NCBI RefSeq assembly: GCF_018320785.1
Contig: NC_054884.1
Location: 22,941,667 to 23,005,666, forward strand
DNA: 64,000 bases
From: Cheilinus undulatus
Taxonomy: Eukaryota; Chordata; Actinopteri; Labriformes; Labridae
Direction: 5' to 3'
Below, piece by piece: positions 34,899-47,090 of the stretch (within the stretch, counting starts at the first letter, position 1; the number at the start of each line of letters is the position of its first letter). Made by a program: the position numbers and the translations under genes. A model generated the notes under the pieces. The model did no database searches and was not told the DNA's origin. It saw nothing but the letters and a program-made list of their open reading frames with translations.

Positions 34899-36375
34899 CG
34901 GAGTAGACACCGATATAGCTACAGGACAGACAGGCACCCAAATAGCACACCTTTACCAACTTATTTACTGGAAAAAACACAATGCAGTTACCATTTACAC
35001 AAAGTAAATATTAAAATTTATATCCACACACTCTGATCTAGTGCATACACACATATTCGGGGGCAGGGTTGATCTCTTTGTGCATTTATTTTTCCTCATT
35101 TTTTCATTTCCAGCCAGTGTTTCATGACATGTATCATACATAAACAGCCATTTGCACCATTCTGGCACAACTTAGCTGAGCATTTTACACATAAACAACA
35201 AACCAGAGGCCTAAGAGGAGATTTTTACATCTTTTTATTTAAAGTGCAGGAGACAGATTGATGGAAAACAAACTTTAATTAGGAAATCTTCTCATGCCTC
35301 TTCATACTGACGCTAAAGGGAAAACATCATCATGCAGTTTTGACCTTTCCAGTTTAGCGCTTCGTCCGATATAATCACCCCTCCAGTCGTACTGAGGTCA
35401 GTTGCCTTATGTTATTAGCGTCACATTTTGCTCTGCCCGGCTCACTTTGTTTGATAGATCCTTTAATGAGGGACCGCAGCCCCTTGGTGTCTCCTTGATT
35501 TTTATTTTCATGGCGACTCTTCCTTTCTTTGCTAAGTTCAGGGATGGATCATACAGCTTGAACACAAAAAACGCTCTTCCATGGAACACCCACATTGCAA
35601 TTGTGGACGCCTTGTTATGCTAGGAGTACAGACCTGCAGAGAGACACAAGAGCTTAAAGGTTTGGGAAAACTGTCCTCCTTCCCAGTGCTCTTTTTTTCT
35701 GCACAGGACAGAAGCTCTTCTTCTGACAAAGACTGTTTCCATTTAGTACTTACTCTGACTTTGTGTTATTTGGTACATCCATAGGTTTCGTGCTCGTCTA
35801 GAAAGACTCTTTGATCCAAGAGAAAAAGGCAGACTGGACGAGCCAAACCAATCAAGCATCTGGAGGATCTGATGATGCTGTAATTGTACTTCCTGCAGGG
35901 CAAAGATGTCACTTCCTCTCAATAAGCACACACAAGCTCTTGGCTTCCTGTTTGCAGCTAAAAGCATGCAAGGAAGATTTTTTTAAAGCACTCAAATGAA
36001 GAACAATGGGGGGATAATGTATGCAGTTTTAAAAATGAGTGTAAGTGAAAACAAGGAGGGCGGGTGGACTTTTTTTCATGAACTTTTTCTAAAAGAGCAA
36101 GACTGGACTGCAAGATGTAAGCAATTGTCATCATCCTAAAAAGGAGCTGTTACAACAAATAACATGAATTTAAAAAAAAAGAAAAAAAAAAGTCATCAAA
36201 GTATCTTTTTTGTAAATATTTTGTGAAATGGAAAATTACGGACGTGATTTGGAGAAGGGTTCCAAATAAACAAACAAATTAAAACTGCTCTCTGCTGTCA
36301 ATTCTGTAAATAACTTTTTGATTATGTTCTTTTTATGCTCATTTAAAAAATAAAGATGTTTGTTGTTTTCATCAT
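34899..36375 (+). other. trim8: TRIM8 3'UTR
   Basis: The stop is at 34896-34898. The downstream DNA lacks repeats and coding signal up to two poly(A) signals, AATAAA at 36265-36270 and 36349-36354. The second, followed by a TG/T-rich element, is the best guess for the main cleavage site. The 3'UTR would be about 1.4 kb. Confidence 0.6.
36349..36354 (+). terminator. trim8: Probable TRIM8 poly(A) signal
   Basis: Canonical AATAAA followed within 30 bp by TGTTTGTTGTTTTC. An alternative AATAAA lies at 36265-36270. Confidence 0.5.
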
Positions 36376-36970
36376 CTACCAATCCAGTAGAACAAAAGCA
36401 TGCTGAAACAGCTTCTCAGTTCCCATTGTCCTGATGTTAATCCTTGATAACTACCTTAAAATATATATTTTTTTTTAAATTAAATGAAATCATCAGGGTG
36501 TAGGTGCACATTTGATTCCCTAGTTTTTACATCACAAGAAAAAAATCAAATACAGTTCCCAGTGTTGCCCACTGCTGGGTCTTGAGTAATTTTTCCCCTT
36601 GTGAGATAGAAAGGTCAGCTGATCCTAAACCCAAGTCCAGATGGATATATTGATTGGAAGGTTTACCATTAAACTTTGATGTGCATGTTTTGCTGAAGAC
36701 TTCAGTTATAACAGTATTGATCTTCTAATCACAGAAGCCCTTAGCAAAGAGCTCAAAACAAACATTGGTTTAACTTCCCACATTGGTGTGCATAGTGGCA
36801 GCATGGCATTCTGTGGTCTGGCCTGTCACAATTATCTGCTTTTATTTGTCTAGATCACCAAGGAAAATTAAACTTATCACAAGAAAACTGATTTATCTTT
36901 TCTTATAGGAAACCAACTTTGTTATGGCGTGATACTGAGAAGGTGAAATGACTTAACACGGGGAAACCAG
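36376..36970. other. Intergenic DNA, nothing recognised
   Basis: AT-rich sequence without supported features between the TRIM8 3' end and the dispersed repeat. Confidence 0.45.
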
Positions 36971-36974
36971 TCAC

Positions 36975-37255
36975 AACCCGACACACCAGATAGACCTTCA
37001 CATATCCATGGTATGGAGTTGATTTCAAATTGGTCCGGGCAACAACCCATATACGATGTCTGGGAAAATCATGGAAAGTGATTGGACAAACTTTCTGTCT
37101 GTCACATTCATAATGGGCTTTCCTAGGGTGTAAACTTCATAACATGAGCTTGACAGGCAGCTATTATCAATGACTATTAGTGAAGCCAGTTGGTAAATCA
37201 AACTAATGCTGCATGGTTGGAAGAAGAGCAAAAATATTTTTTCCATCAAGTGAAG
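36975..37255 (+). repeat. Dispersed repeat of unknown type, copy 2
   Basis: Contains ACACACCAGATAGACC and, further on, AACATGAGCTTGACAGGCAG, in the same order as in copy 1 (29385-29620). More diverged than copies 1 and 3. Confidence 0.4.
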
Positions 37256-37317
37256 CTAGCAATGCAGTTCCTTGATCTTCTTTAATAATGTTTAGTTCTG
37301 ATAAAACTGTCACAATA

Positions 37318-38179
37318 GGGGCATAGATGGCCTAGTGGTTTAAAGACCCTGTAAAGTAAAAATGAATCTGTGTTTAGGTTTGTTGTATGACAGGTCAGTG
37401 TGTTATGAACCCCAAAATCAAATTGCAGTCAACTAAAACATCTCTTAGTTTATGAAATTAAGCTTCAAAATCATGAAAAATGAGGCAGTAAAATCTGCTC
37501 CAGGATGGTGTGGGCGTGTCTGTTGAATAAACCAAAGCCCCGCCCACTCAGGAGATATACGATCCTCTCAGATGTAAAAAAAAAAAAAAAAAAGTTACAA
37601 TCTGAATGTTGACCTTGTGAGCAGAGTGCAGCTGCCAGGCTCTGAGCCAGAGAAGAGACAAAGTCTGTTTTCTGGCACAAATTTCTGTTTTGACGCTTTA
37701 AAGGGTCCATAGACCACCGTGGCTGATAGATTTGGCAAATTTACCGCACAATGAACAAAAAAACAGCTTTAAACTGATTTTATTTTCAGTAAAGGCAGGA
37801 ACATCAGCTAACAACAGACTGTACTGAGATGAACTGCTCTATGATTTTTTTAATTGTAGTGTTGGAGGGGCGGGGTCATTTCCAGATTGGCCTCGCCCAC
37901 ATGAAACCAAGCCAGGAAAGAGGTGAAAAACTTTGTAATAGTCCAAATCCAGAATTCAGTCCAATGTTTAGCTCAGTGTTTTCACATGTCTACAGCAACC
38001 ATATTCCAACATATCTGGAGTGTTGAGACAAAAACTTTGGATTGCACTTTACAGGGACTTTCAGGTGCCCCATCTGGCCCGGGTTCAAGCCTGTGGACCT
38101 TAACCACATGTCTCTCCTCCCTGTTTCATTTATATGCACTGTCCTCCTCTATAAATAAAGGCACAAAAGCCCAAAAATA
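37318..38179 (+). mobile_element. tRNA-derived SINE split by a DNA element
   Basis: The left piece, 37318-37341, has GATGGCCTAGTGGTTT, a tRNA A-box-like start. The right piece begins at 38062 and has GGCCCGGGTTCAAGCC, a B-box (GGTTCAAGCC). It ends in an A-rich tail (AATAAAGGCACAAAAGCCC) near 38178. Joined, the two pieces have normal A-box to B-box spacing. The 720 bp between them is TIR element copy B. A SINE of this kind would be moved by a partner LINE. Confidence 0.7.
37342..38061. mobile_element. Non-autonomous TIR element, copy B, inside the SINE
   Basis: Starts AAAGACCCTGTAAAGT and ends ACTTTACAGGGACTTT. It shares long stretches with 16298-17257 but is about 240 bp shorter and has an internal A-run (about 37577-37594). 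It interrupts a tRNA-like SINE between its two promoter boxes, so it inserted after the SINE. Confidence 0.75.
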
Positions 38180-38186
38180 AATGGAA

Positions 38187-38435
38187 ACTAGAAAAGCACT
38201 CAGAGAGCGCAGACCTCCACCATTAGTCCTATCTCCCAATAGCAAAGAATCCTTTAAAAAAATCCTGGATCCAGATCACTCCCAAAATCTAGTCAGTTCT
38301 TCCTTGTGCCATTTCTGCCATTTCCTGAAAATTTCACCAAAATCTGTCCATAACTTTTTGAGTTATGTTGCCAACAAACTAACTAACTAACAAACCCTGC
38401 TGATTACATAACCTTCTTGGCGGAGGTAAAAAAAA
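38187..38435 (+). mobile_element. SINE/LINE 3'-tail type repeat (RTE-like)
   Basis: Holds the widely spread fish motif CCATAACTTTTTGAGTTATG followed by (AACTAACTAAC) and CTTGGCGGAGGTAA, ending in an A-run at 38429-38444. I know this pattern from RTE-type 3' tails in fish; the family name is not certain. Confidence 0.55.
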
Positions 38436-38637
38436 AAAAAAAACTGCCACTATATCTACATCCTTGTTAATCTGACTGGTAGCCATTGTTTACAGGCTTG
38501 CAGGACAAGAAAACAATTAATGAGAGGGACAAACAGAAAAGAAACAAAAACAGGGATTATTTCACTTTGATAACCTGACACGCCAGATAGACTGTTTGAT
38601 ATATCAGATTCATAGGATATATATATATATAAGTATA

Positions 38638-40265
38638 CAGTGCTTAACAAATTTATTAGACCACCTGTCATAAAAATGAGGGAACAAATATTTTAGAAAT
38701 CTTTCAAAAACTTGTTTAAAACTACAAATGTTATAGTTATTTTTTGGCAAATAACAAACTGAAACTACTAAATAGTCCTTTTTCACACATAATAACAAAA
38801 AAACTTCATGTTTTGTATGGCCTCCTTTGACCTTGATAACAGCTTGCATTCTTGCTGGCATTGTTTTTATGTACTTTTCCACAGTTTCTTTTGGTGTTGA
38901 GTTCCAAATAGTTTCTAGCTGTTCCCACAGACTTGATTTAGATGAAACTTTTGTGCCATCAATCTTTGAATCTACTAAATTCCAAATTTGTTCAATAGGA
39001 TTCAAATCCGGACCTTGACTTGGCCAGTCCATCAGTTCCAGTATTCCAGATTCCTTTTTCTTGGTCAGTTAGTCTCTGCACAGCTTTGAAGTATGCTTGG
39101 GGTCATTGTCTTGTTGGTATATGAACCCACGACCAGTCAGATTTAGTCCAGAAAGGATTCCATGATGTACTAAGATGTTGTGGCAGAAGTTCTTGTTCAT
39201 GATGCCGTGGATTTTCACTCATTTGCCCACGCTGTTTCCACAAATGGAACCCATACCATAATGGAATCTCCACCGTGTTTCACCATGGGTGCAATGCATC
39301 TGGCATCAAAACGTTCTCCAGCTTTTCTGCGGACATAAACATGACAATGCTGACTGAAGAGTTCAAACTTGGACTCGTCCGTCCAGAGTACCTTCTTCCA
39401 GTCATCAATAGTCCAGTGTTTGTGCTCCCTGGCAAATCTGAGGCGTTTCTGGATGTTTGCAGGCCTCAATAATGGCTACTTAGCAGCTATTCTTCCCTTT
39501 AAGCCTTGTTCCATCAGTCGTCTGCTTATGGTCATTCTGGAGACTTTCTCAGACTCTGATCTAGAAGCATTCATCTCTGCCTGAAGATCAGCAGTGGTCT
39601 TCCTTCTGTCTCTAGTACTTCAAATCTTGAGGTGTCTGACATCTGCTTCAGTTAACTTTGGTTTTCTGCCTCTTCCTTGGCGCATTTTGTAAGTACCAGT
39701 CTCGGCAATTGACTCCAAAGCATACTTGACCACACTGTGAGAACACTTTATGTCTTTCCCTATTTGTCTCAGAGACCATCCAGCATCATCAAGTGTTTTA
39801 ATGTGGACTCTTCAGATTTCAGTGAGCTTTCGACGTTTTACCATCTTGAACAGGAATTAGGAATTTCAAACTGAATTCACCTTTTTATACCCAAATTGAG
39901 CCGGCTCACTGGGCTTCTCTGAGAAGTAAGAAATAATTTAAGCATAACATTCAACCACTAAAACTATTTTTTTCTGTTCAGGAATGCAAGTAAATAACTA
40001 TAATTTGACACATTAATCAAGAAATAATAATGTGCTTTACTATTTTTTCAGTTTTTTTGTAAATAAGTAAATTTGAAAATTCATGGATAAAAATAATAAT
40101 TATATTTTTGCATTAAAAATATCATTTCAGTTAAAGAGCTTCTACATATTGGTGTATTAACCATTGCAGAAACATAAAAAATGATTTTGGTAATTACCAA
40201 TGCTATTAATTTAGGGCAGCTGTGGCATAAACCTTACTTTGGGTGGTGGTTTAATAAATTTGTTT

Positions 40266-40268
<3 letters not shown>
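38638..40268 (-). mobile_element. Tc1-like transposon (CAGTGCTTAACAAA family), nearly full length, decayed
   Basis: The left end CAGTGCTTAACAAATTTATT sits next to a TA. Minus-strand transposase pieces are readable: RLRFAREHKHWTIDDWKKVLW then TDESKFELFSQHCHVYVRR (first catalytic Asp region), KHGGDSIMVW, and DWPSQGPDLNPIEQIWN carrying the terminal catalytic Glu. The helix-turn-helix part lies toward 39850 (MVKRRKLTEI-like). Frames change between pieces and stops occur, so it is inactive. The right terminal repeat is lost in a TA run after AATAAATTTGTTTT. A 539-bp deletion derivative lies at 61578-62116. Confidence 0.85.

Positions 40269-40312
<44 letters not shown>
40267..40312. repeat. (TA)n microsatellite
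   Basis: A TA run of about 45 bp replaces the right terminal repeat of the Tc1 element. Confidence 0.9.
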
Positions 40313-40316
<4 letters not shown>

Positions 40317-40500
40317 CTGGGAAACCTCCCACACAGAGGTTTTTGGGAAGGAACTTTTCACAAAGCACAGTTCTGGTAGTAACCTGAGCCCAACAGGCCA
40401 GAAGTGTGCTGTCATAGTTTATGAACAGTGGAGCTTGTTGGTGGATAAAACTCATGCCGAGGCCAGTTAGGAGGAGTGCAATACCAGTTTATGCTTGGAG

Positions 40501-41629
40501 TTAACAAGTTTTTGTGGCTTATGCTATTTCCCACTGACTGAATGGCCCCCTATTAACTGGTCAACACACAGCCATAGCATAAAGTCAAAACTTGTGCAGC
40601 AGTTTGTTGTTTCTGTGGAAACTGTCTTCTGGAGATATGTGCTGTTTACAGGTTTGTCTTGTAGCAGACATCTTTTGCACTTTAAAAACATAATCTTTGT
40701 GAAAATGACTTCCTTTAAGTAAAGAAATAATCATTTTGTTTTTGTGATGTACTGGAAGATAAGGCTGTCTTATATGCAGACATTGTTTTGGTGGAACTTC
40801 TTCCAGTTCAAAGACAAGGCTTAGGTTTTCTATTTATCAGGTCTCACATATCACAAATAAGTGGGTGAAACTAAGAAGCATTCCAAACAGAAGTTCAGGT
40901 CTCAGGACATTAGAGTCGCCTCAGTATAGTCAACGCGGTGTTATAATGTCGCCATACCAGTTAATGTGGCTTTACAGGGGCTTTTTGAGCAGCGTTTGCA
41001 CAGTCATCCAGAAACAGTCATCTGCTACCTTTTCATGTGACTTTTGACAAAGACAACATCCTCCTACTTCTGCCCTCACGTTACACAATCTGCTCTTCTC
41101 TCTTTAAGCACACATATTTTGCCCTCATAGTCTGCCTCATTACTGTGTTTTTGTTTTAGAAAATGACAGAAGGATGAAACTACTAAAACAAAAACTTTTT
41201 ACATCTCTGTGTCCACCCAGTACAACGAGGGCTCATGTGTGGGTGGAGGCCCACAGAGAGAAAACAGGATGGAGGGATCGAGTTTTGAGATGAGGACTCA
41301 GTTGTGGGTTTGTGCATGTTGTTGCTTTAAGTACATTACTGCCTTTCTATACACAGCACTTTCAGCCTCAGACACCACACCTGAGTGTGTAAGTGACTAA
41401 AAAGGGATGGAAAAATAAATCTAGTTTTTGCATAGACATATAAAAGTCTATCCTCTTAGTTTGATAACCACCAAAATTACTCCTGTGTCTTTGTGTTGAA
41501 TATGTCAGAGGGCAGCTAGCTTAGCACAAAGACTGGAAAATAAAAGTAGGCTGCCATATTGTAATATAAATATCTATAAATGAGAAAACCAATCCACTAA
41601 ACATGACACATCTTCATTTGCAACCAAAC
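40501..41629. other. Intergenic DNA, nothing recognised
   Basis: No gene or repeat family could be supported. Short open frames lack protein character. Confidence 0.4.
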
Positions 41630-42960
41630 ATTTTAGATTCTGGATGCTAGCAGCAAGTTAGCTAAGTTTGAAAGCTGGGAGCAAAATATAACAGCAATAT
41701 AACAAGACTAGCATGCAACATAACATACCAACCCCTTAATTTGAAACCACTGCTTTCAAGCATTTTTATGGTAGGTGTACCAGGTAGCTTTGCTGATAAA
41801 GAGAGAGACTTAAAACAGGAAACAGCAGCTAGCTGTGGAAAGAACACCAAATGACAGACATTGTCAATTGTAATACACATTTCTGGAATCATAGATAAGC
41901 AGATTGTTAGATAAGCTTGGCATTAAGATCGGAGTAAAAAGAAAACCACCTTCAAAAGTTGAACTGAACTTAAAAAAAAGCAATGAAATGCTTGTTACAG
42001 TAAATGATGCCCTTCTAAATCTCAATATGCTACCAGGGCTAGTTGTAACAAGTTGCTCTCAAAGCTTTCCCATGCTATAAAGGTTAGAAGATCAAAAGCA
42101 GAGGGAATCCTGAAAGTAAGAAAACCTATGAAAATGACATACAACATGGTTATTCATAATAGAAGCATTTAAAGCTCTTAATGTCAAGCTAGCTGCAAGC
42201 TAGCCTTCCTGAATATAAACACTGGAAACCAGAAGAACACCTCTAAATAAACTAGATATAAGATACTTAGTAACCCTAGCACTTGAAATAATATAAAGCT
42301 ACCTGTTGCTTAGCTTGACTTAGATTAGTTTAGCTTAGTTTAGCTTAGCTTAGCTAAGTATAGGGAGAAACAGCTGCCCAGTAAAAATGAAACTCAATTT
42401 AGCTGTACTAGCACTTGCTTCAAGTTGATTTTTAACTATTGCTTTACAAACATTTGTATCTTACCACGAGTTAGCCTAGCTAGTCTGACCTAGAAAAAGT
42501 AAATAAATTTTGTTGTGTTTCATATTTACAAGATAGGCTTTTTTTTTAGTTCCTAATGTTAAGCTAGCAACTATTTTTTTTTTTTTTTTTGTTTAGACCT
42601 AAGCCTGGAAAGAGCAACAGCTTCTCGGAAAATGAGTTATCACAACAAAACACAATCTAGCATGATTTGAGACTAAGCAAAATACATAATTTTACACAAG
42701 CAGCTAATTAGATAAAATTAGCAAAATGGAAAAAATGGGTACAGGAAATCAGCTATCATGGGGATATTTCACAGAGTAACATAGTAGCCTAGCTGGTAAA
42801 ATAAGACTTTAATGCTAACATGCTGTTTTGCATAGTGTAGCTTAATTTAGCAACAAACTAAGATGTTAACTTTACTTTGACAGCCCAAGCTAAGTTTATA
42901 TATTACCATTGTAGGCTAGCCTTTAAAACCTTCGCCAAAAAAATGTATTAACCAGCTTTA
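41630..42960. repeat. AGCT/TTAGC-rich low-complexity region
   Basis: GCTAGC, TTAGCT and AAGCTA words are strongly over-represented. The clearest run is at 42304-42360 (TAGTTTAGCTTAGTTTAGCT). No fixed period over the whole stretch. A poly-T run lies at 42569-42590. Texture resembles 20160-20520. Confidence 0.5.
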
Positions 42961-43039
42961 GCAAATGATATGCTGTTTTATTAAACTTTTATCAAGATTG
43001 TTTTGATTCTAAATGCATTTCAATCAGTCCAAGCTAACA

Positions 43040-43560
43040 GTAATTATTTTACAAGTTTGTAATTGAGAGATGTCTTGAGACATGACGTGAGACTCCATCA
43101 TGATGTCTTCATGTAGCTATTTGAAGGCATAGTGAGGCCAACAGCAGGAGAGGATACCCCCCTTCTGAGGAGCTTGACCCAGACTCTGATGAGATTACTT
43201 GGAGGTGACAATGAAGGGATGCAGGACAGCACGGAGGAGCTGGACCTGGACAGCGATGAACTGTAATGGACGTAGCTGGGGTGGAGGATGGTTGCAGAGG
43301 TTGCACTGAAACAACAGACTGACTTCAGAGAAGAGGAGAACAGATTTTGAAATATGACAGCAGCAGGATGATTGAATTGAGGCAGGTCGTGCAGAATGGG
43401 ATTGGCTCAGAGCTTACTAAGTAGATGCCCATTGCAGCTGATTACTAGAGCAGGACAGAGTGGGAAAAGGGAAACATGTTAATGAATGAATGGAAATAAA
43501 ACCGACTTCCTGCTTGAACTTACACTAAGCTTCATTAGCCCACCTTTAAATCTCAAAAAT
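43040..43560. repeat. Local duplication, copy A
   Basis: ACTCCATCATGATGTCTTCA, then CAGGAGAGGATACCCCCC, then GAGCAGGACAGAGTGGG, ATGAATGAATGGAAATAAAA and CTTCCTGCTTGAACTTACAC occur in the same order as in 44660-45560. It contains two short open ends with similar acidic C-termini (EELDPDSDE and EELDLDSDEL, each followed by a stop near), too short to call a gene. Confidence 0.6.
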
Positions 43561-44655
43561 CTTTGCCACTGCAATCATTGTCCTTTTGGTGCTCACAAAA
43601 ATTGAAATTAAGATGCCAGCTATCCTCTGCTGAAGAAAATCTTTTGAGAGACATCAAACGGGGCTCGAAGTACATATAAAAACAAAGATTAATTGCATTG
43701 CTTCTTCTCACTCCACCCTCTTCTTCCTCCCACCTCTCCTCTCTGGAGCTGGTGGAAGTGGAGGTCTGATGTGCTGCCTTTTCTCTTTTCTCGCGTCAGC
43801 AAACCTCAGCAGAGACACAGGCAGCCAAGAACTGTGGGGTCGGAGGTGCAGCATAAATTACAGCGCTGCTTTTCTATCTTTCACTCTCTGACACTCAATC
43901 GCACTGGCAAACACACCCCTTTTCGGTCTCCTGACACACACATTTTCTCACACTTGTGCACACAGCTGCTGAACAGCTGTCTAATCCACGAGTAGAGAGA
44001 GAGAGAGAGAAAGGGCGGCAGTAATTCGGTCGCCTACGTCTCTGATATGTATCTCTGTCACATGTCTGGCTCCTTTAAATTGCCCACACACCAATAAATG
44101 TGTGGGGGAAACACTCTTTATTCACGGATAAAACAGCCACTAAACTGTTTGTTCTTTCATTTACAGGTTTGAAAGAACCCAAAGATAAAATGTTGAAAAG
44201 ACTGAACAAAAACAAAGATAGTTTTCCCTCTTTTGAGTGCACTTTTCAAAATTATTATCCCTGGTGGTGTGATTCATCACAAAAACGGTTCACTATGCCA
44301 TAAATGTGCTTTATTGCATTTTTAGTTAATCTCATCTGCACCTTATCAAACATTTCACTCTTTTCTCTTCCTGTATTTTCCTTTACGATCCATAACAAGT
44401 TCCTTTTTCCAAGAGTTGTGTTAATGTCATAATCTTTGATCTGCCTGAAGTTCCTTAATTACTGTTGCAATAAAGGCAGGTCTCTATCCAAACGGTCTAT
44501 TACCCTGAGTTTAAAAATCCAAAATGAGCCATAAACAGTCATAAAAGTAAAACTATGGGACAAAAATGACATAAAGCACAATGTGTAAAATTCCACTCTC
44601 AATCAAAGCAGTAACACAACATGACAAGTACAGTCATAAAGTCTTACAATCATTT
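43561..44655. other. Intergenic DNA between the two duplicated segments
   Basis: Nothing identifiable apart from a GA microsatellite at about 43994-44010. Open frames look like chance. Confidence 0.4.
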
Positions 44656-44659
44656 ATTT

Positions 44660-45560
44660 AACAAGTTCAGAAATGTTTGAAAATGTGAAATGTCTTTTGC
44701 AAATACACTCCATCGTGATGTCTTTGTGAACTTGAAGGGGTAGTCAGGCTGACTGCAGGACAGGATAACCCCCCATGGAGACTGGACAGTTTCAACGTAG
44801 GCGCAAGTTATATCTTAAATCTTACACCTAACCCCTACTAGGTGTAAAGTCCTCTGTAGAATATGGCTGTCATAGTGATAGCTCTAAAAGACGTGATAAC
44901 CCGGAGGGTGACGAGGAGTTGAGGGTTTTACCGGAAATTTGGAGTCAGCACTGCATTCTCCATGATTAGTAACACTGTTGTTTTCCGTGAACAGAGATCA
45001 CGTTATCTGCCGTCCACTGTTATGTTATCTCGTGTTATTAGCGCTTTCACCACTCGATATCAGTGTTGTTAGTTTATACTGGCTCTAGGTTTAGGCTGTA
45101 GTCTTCACAATACTCTCATAGGCAAAACGGATTGTCATATTTTTCATCCACACTAGATGCTGTTTGATGATTAACGGCAGTTAGCAAACGTTATTTTTAG
45201 CCGTTAGCATCTGTAGCAAACACTGGGTTAAAAAATGCTTTTCAGTGATTGGTTAAAGTAAGAGAATACGTCATATCTGCGACAATTTTTTGGTTAGTTT
45301 GGACGTAAATCTCTACTAGTTAAGATCAACCTTACATCTCTGTGGTGCAACTGAACAACGACACAACTTAAGTTAGAACTTAACTAGTTTCAACATAGGG
45401 TTAAGTGTGGATTTACACCATAATTTAAGGCAGAACTTATGCATAGCTGGTGCAACAGGCTGCAGAGCAGGACGGGGAGACATGTGAGTGAGTAATTAAA
45501 TGAAAAGATGAATGAAATGAAACAATCTTCCTGCTCGTATTTAACCTAAGTTTTGTTACC
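44660..45560. repeat. Local duplication, copy B, with an insertion
   Basis: Left part ACTCCATCGTGATGTCTTTG and CAGGACAGGATAACCCCCC, right part GAGCAGGACGGGGAGACATG and CTTCCTGCTCGTATTTAACC, match copy A in order. About 680 bp in the middle (near 44785-45465) has no counterpart in copy A. That middle part ends AACTTATGCATAGCTGGTGCAAC, split here for length, similar to Harbinger-type MITE ends. Confidence 0.55.
44785..45465. mobile_element. Possible PIF/Harbinger-type element inside duplication B
   Basis: Present in copy B only. The right end CATAGCTGGTGCAAC resembles ends of fish Harbinger-type elements (GTTGCACCAGCT). The interior is GTTAAG/AACTTAAG-rich with no transposase frame. A clean left partner end and target duplication were not found. 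Confidence 0.35.
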
Positions 45561-46625
45561 ACAACCTCTACCTCCTACCTCCTCTCCTGATCCTCCTTTC
45601 AGCTGGCAGCTGAGAGAGAGCCACATCCATTTAGCTACATCCATTTCCTGAAAGGGGCGGAGTCAGACAGCTCATTAACATTTAAAGCCACAGACACAGA
45701 AACAGAGAGATTTTTAGACGTGCAAAAATCCTATACTTGAGTGTTTTTTTCAGCAACAGACTTCACAGGCATGTTTGGGGACCTCTGAGAATATAAACTT
45801 GTATTAAAGAGGTAAAATATGTGACCTTTAACCTCTAAATTGGGGGTTTTATCAGTCTCTAGCTGGATATGCTAACTGGCTGCTTGCTGTAGATTGAGAT
45901 GAGATGGTCAGTTTTGAAGTAGAGATTTATGTCGCAGCATTTGTACACATTGAAACACATGAAATTCACTGACCACAAGCTATTGTTAGCTAACTTTATG
46001 CATTATGAAATACAATCATTTTCCATAATGCCTTATCAATCCTTTATATCTTTGTTTCATCTTGTTATACATCTTACCGTATTTTCCGTCATTCTTCCAG
46101 TGACTCTAATTTAACAGGGAGATAGAATCCAGATGAGTAACAGTGCGAGTACATCCTGTCTGTGTGAGCGTGGACAAAAAGAATCTTTGTGACAGAAGAA
46201 GAGGCTGTTAGTGAGTCTCTGAGGCCCTCTGAATCAGCCTCATACAATGTTACATACAAGTCAGACATGTAGCACTCTGTCCCTACAGCAGGAATAAACT
46301 GTTAGAAACATAACATCATAAGATGTCTAAATCCAGACAATTATTTGTGACCTGGATGTTCAGCGTGATGTCTAAGTGACTCAGAGAACTTCTACAAACA
46401 CGTACTGTTGCTTGAAACTTTGAAACTGAAAATTCTGGCTTCAGCTAAATAAATTAGACGAAGAACAAGATGGTTACTAGTCTCAGGGCTGAATTAAGAC
46501 ATGTTCAGATTTAATTACACCTTTTAAGTAACAACCCCTAGCTTTGAAAATTGAAGCCAATATAGACAACATAATCTTTATGGGATCTACTGAGCTATAA
46601 TTTGCTAATGAAGAAATTTTGGGAC
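45561..46625. other. Intergenic DNA, nothing recognised
   Basis: No feature could be supported. Confidence 0.4.
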
Positions 46626-46633
46626 CCTCTGAA

Positions 46634-47082
46634 TAGGGCTGTCGCGATATACCGGTATTGACTATATACATGGAATTAAAAAATAAAATTTCAGTATCAT
46701 GTTAAAGATGTGCATATGATAATATTGTGTAAATGATCCAGTGCCAATTGAACACAGTTTGTTTTCTACATCAGCCCCCGTTTTCTTCTGCCCTGCTTTG
46801 TCTCCCTCCTATAGCACCCCAACAACCCCTCCCCCGTCCTCCTCACACACAAACACTGACCCACCGCAATGACACAGCAGCTGCAGTACCTCCTTAGAAA
46901 GGTATTTTGAGTGTAATTCATCTGCTGAAAGAGAGAACACAACATAAATTAAGTTAAAGATAAATTTGATTAATTGTCCCATTATTATTTAATTTTGTAT
47001 TGATATCGTGATAATATCTTTAACGTGACATTTTTTCCCCACGATAATCGTGAAGTGAAAATCTGATATCGTGACAGCCCTA
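46634..47082. mobile_element. hAT-type MITE (449 bp) with exact 8-bp target duplication
   Basis: Ends are TAGGGCTGTCGCGATAT and, inverted, TAGGGCTGTCACGATAT. CCTCTGAA flanks both sides exactly (46626-46633 and 47083-47090). The interior has ATCGTGATAAT words but no transposase. This is the best-bounded mobile element in the window, and the exact duplication suggests a fairly recent insertion. Confidence 0.9.
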
Positions 47083-47090
47083 CCTCTGAA

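Larger units (their letters stand above)
38570..40500 (+). repeat. Dispersed repeat of unknown type, copy 3, interrupted by Tc1
   Basis: The left part (38570-38635, CGCCAGATAGACTGT) and right part (40313-40500, AAACCTCCCA, GTAACCTGAGC, TTGGTGGATAAAACTCATGC) match copy 1 in order. The Tc1 element at 38638-40268 and a TA microsatellite separate them. Confidence 0.5.

Noticed and set aside
43693-43995. 100-codon plus-strand frame
   Set aside because: No recognised domain and compositionally like the C/T-rich DNA around it.
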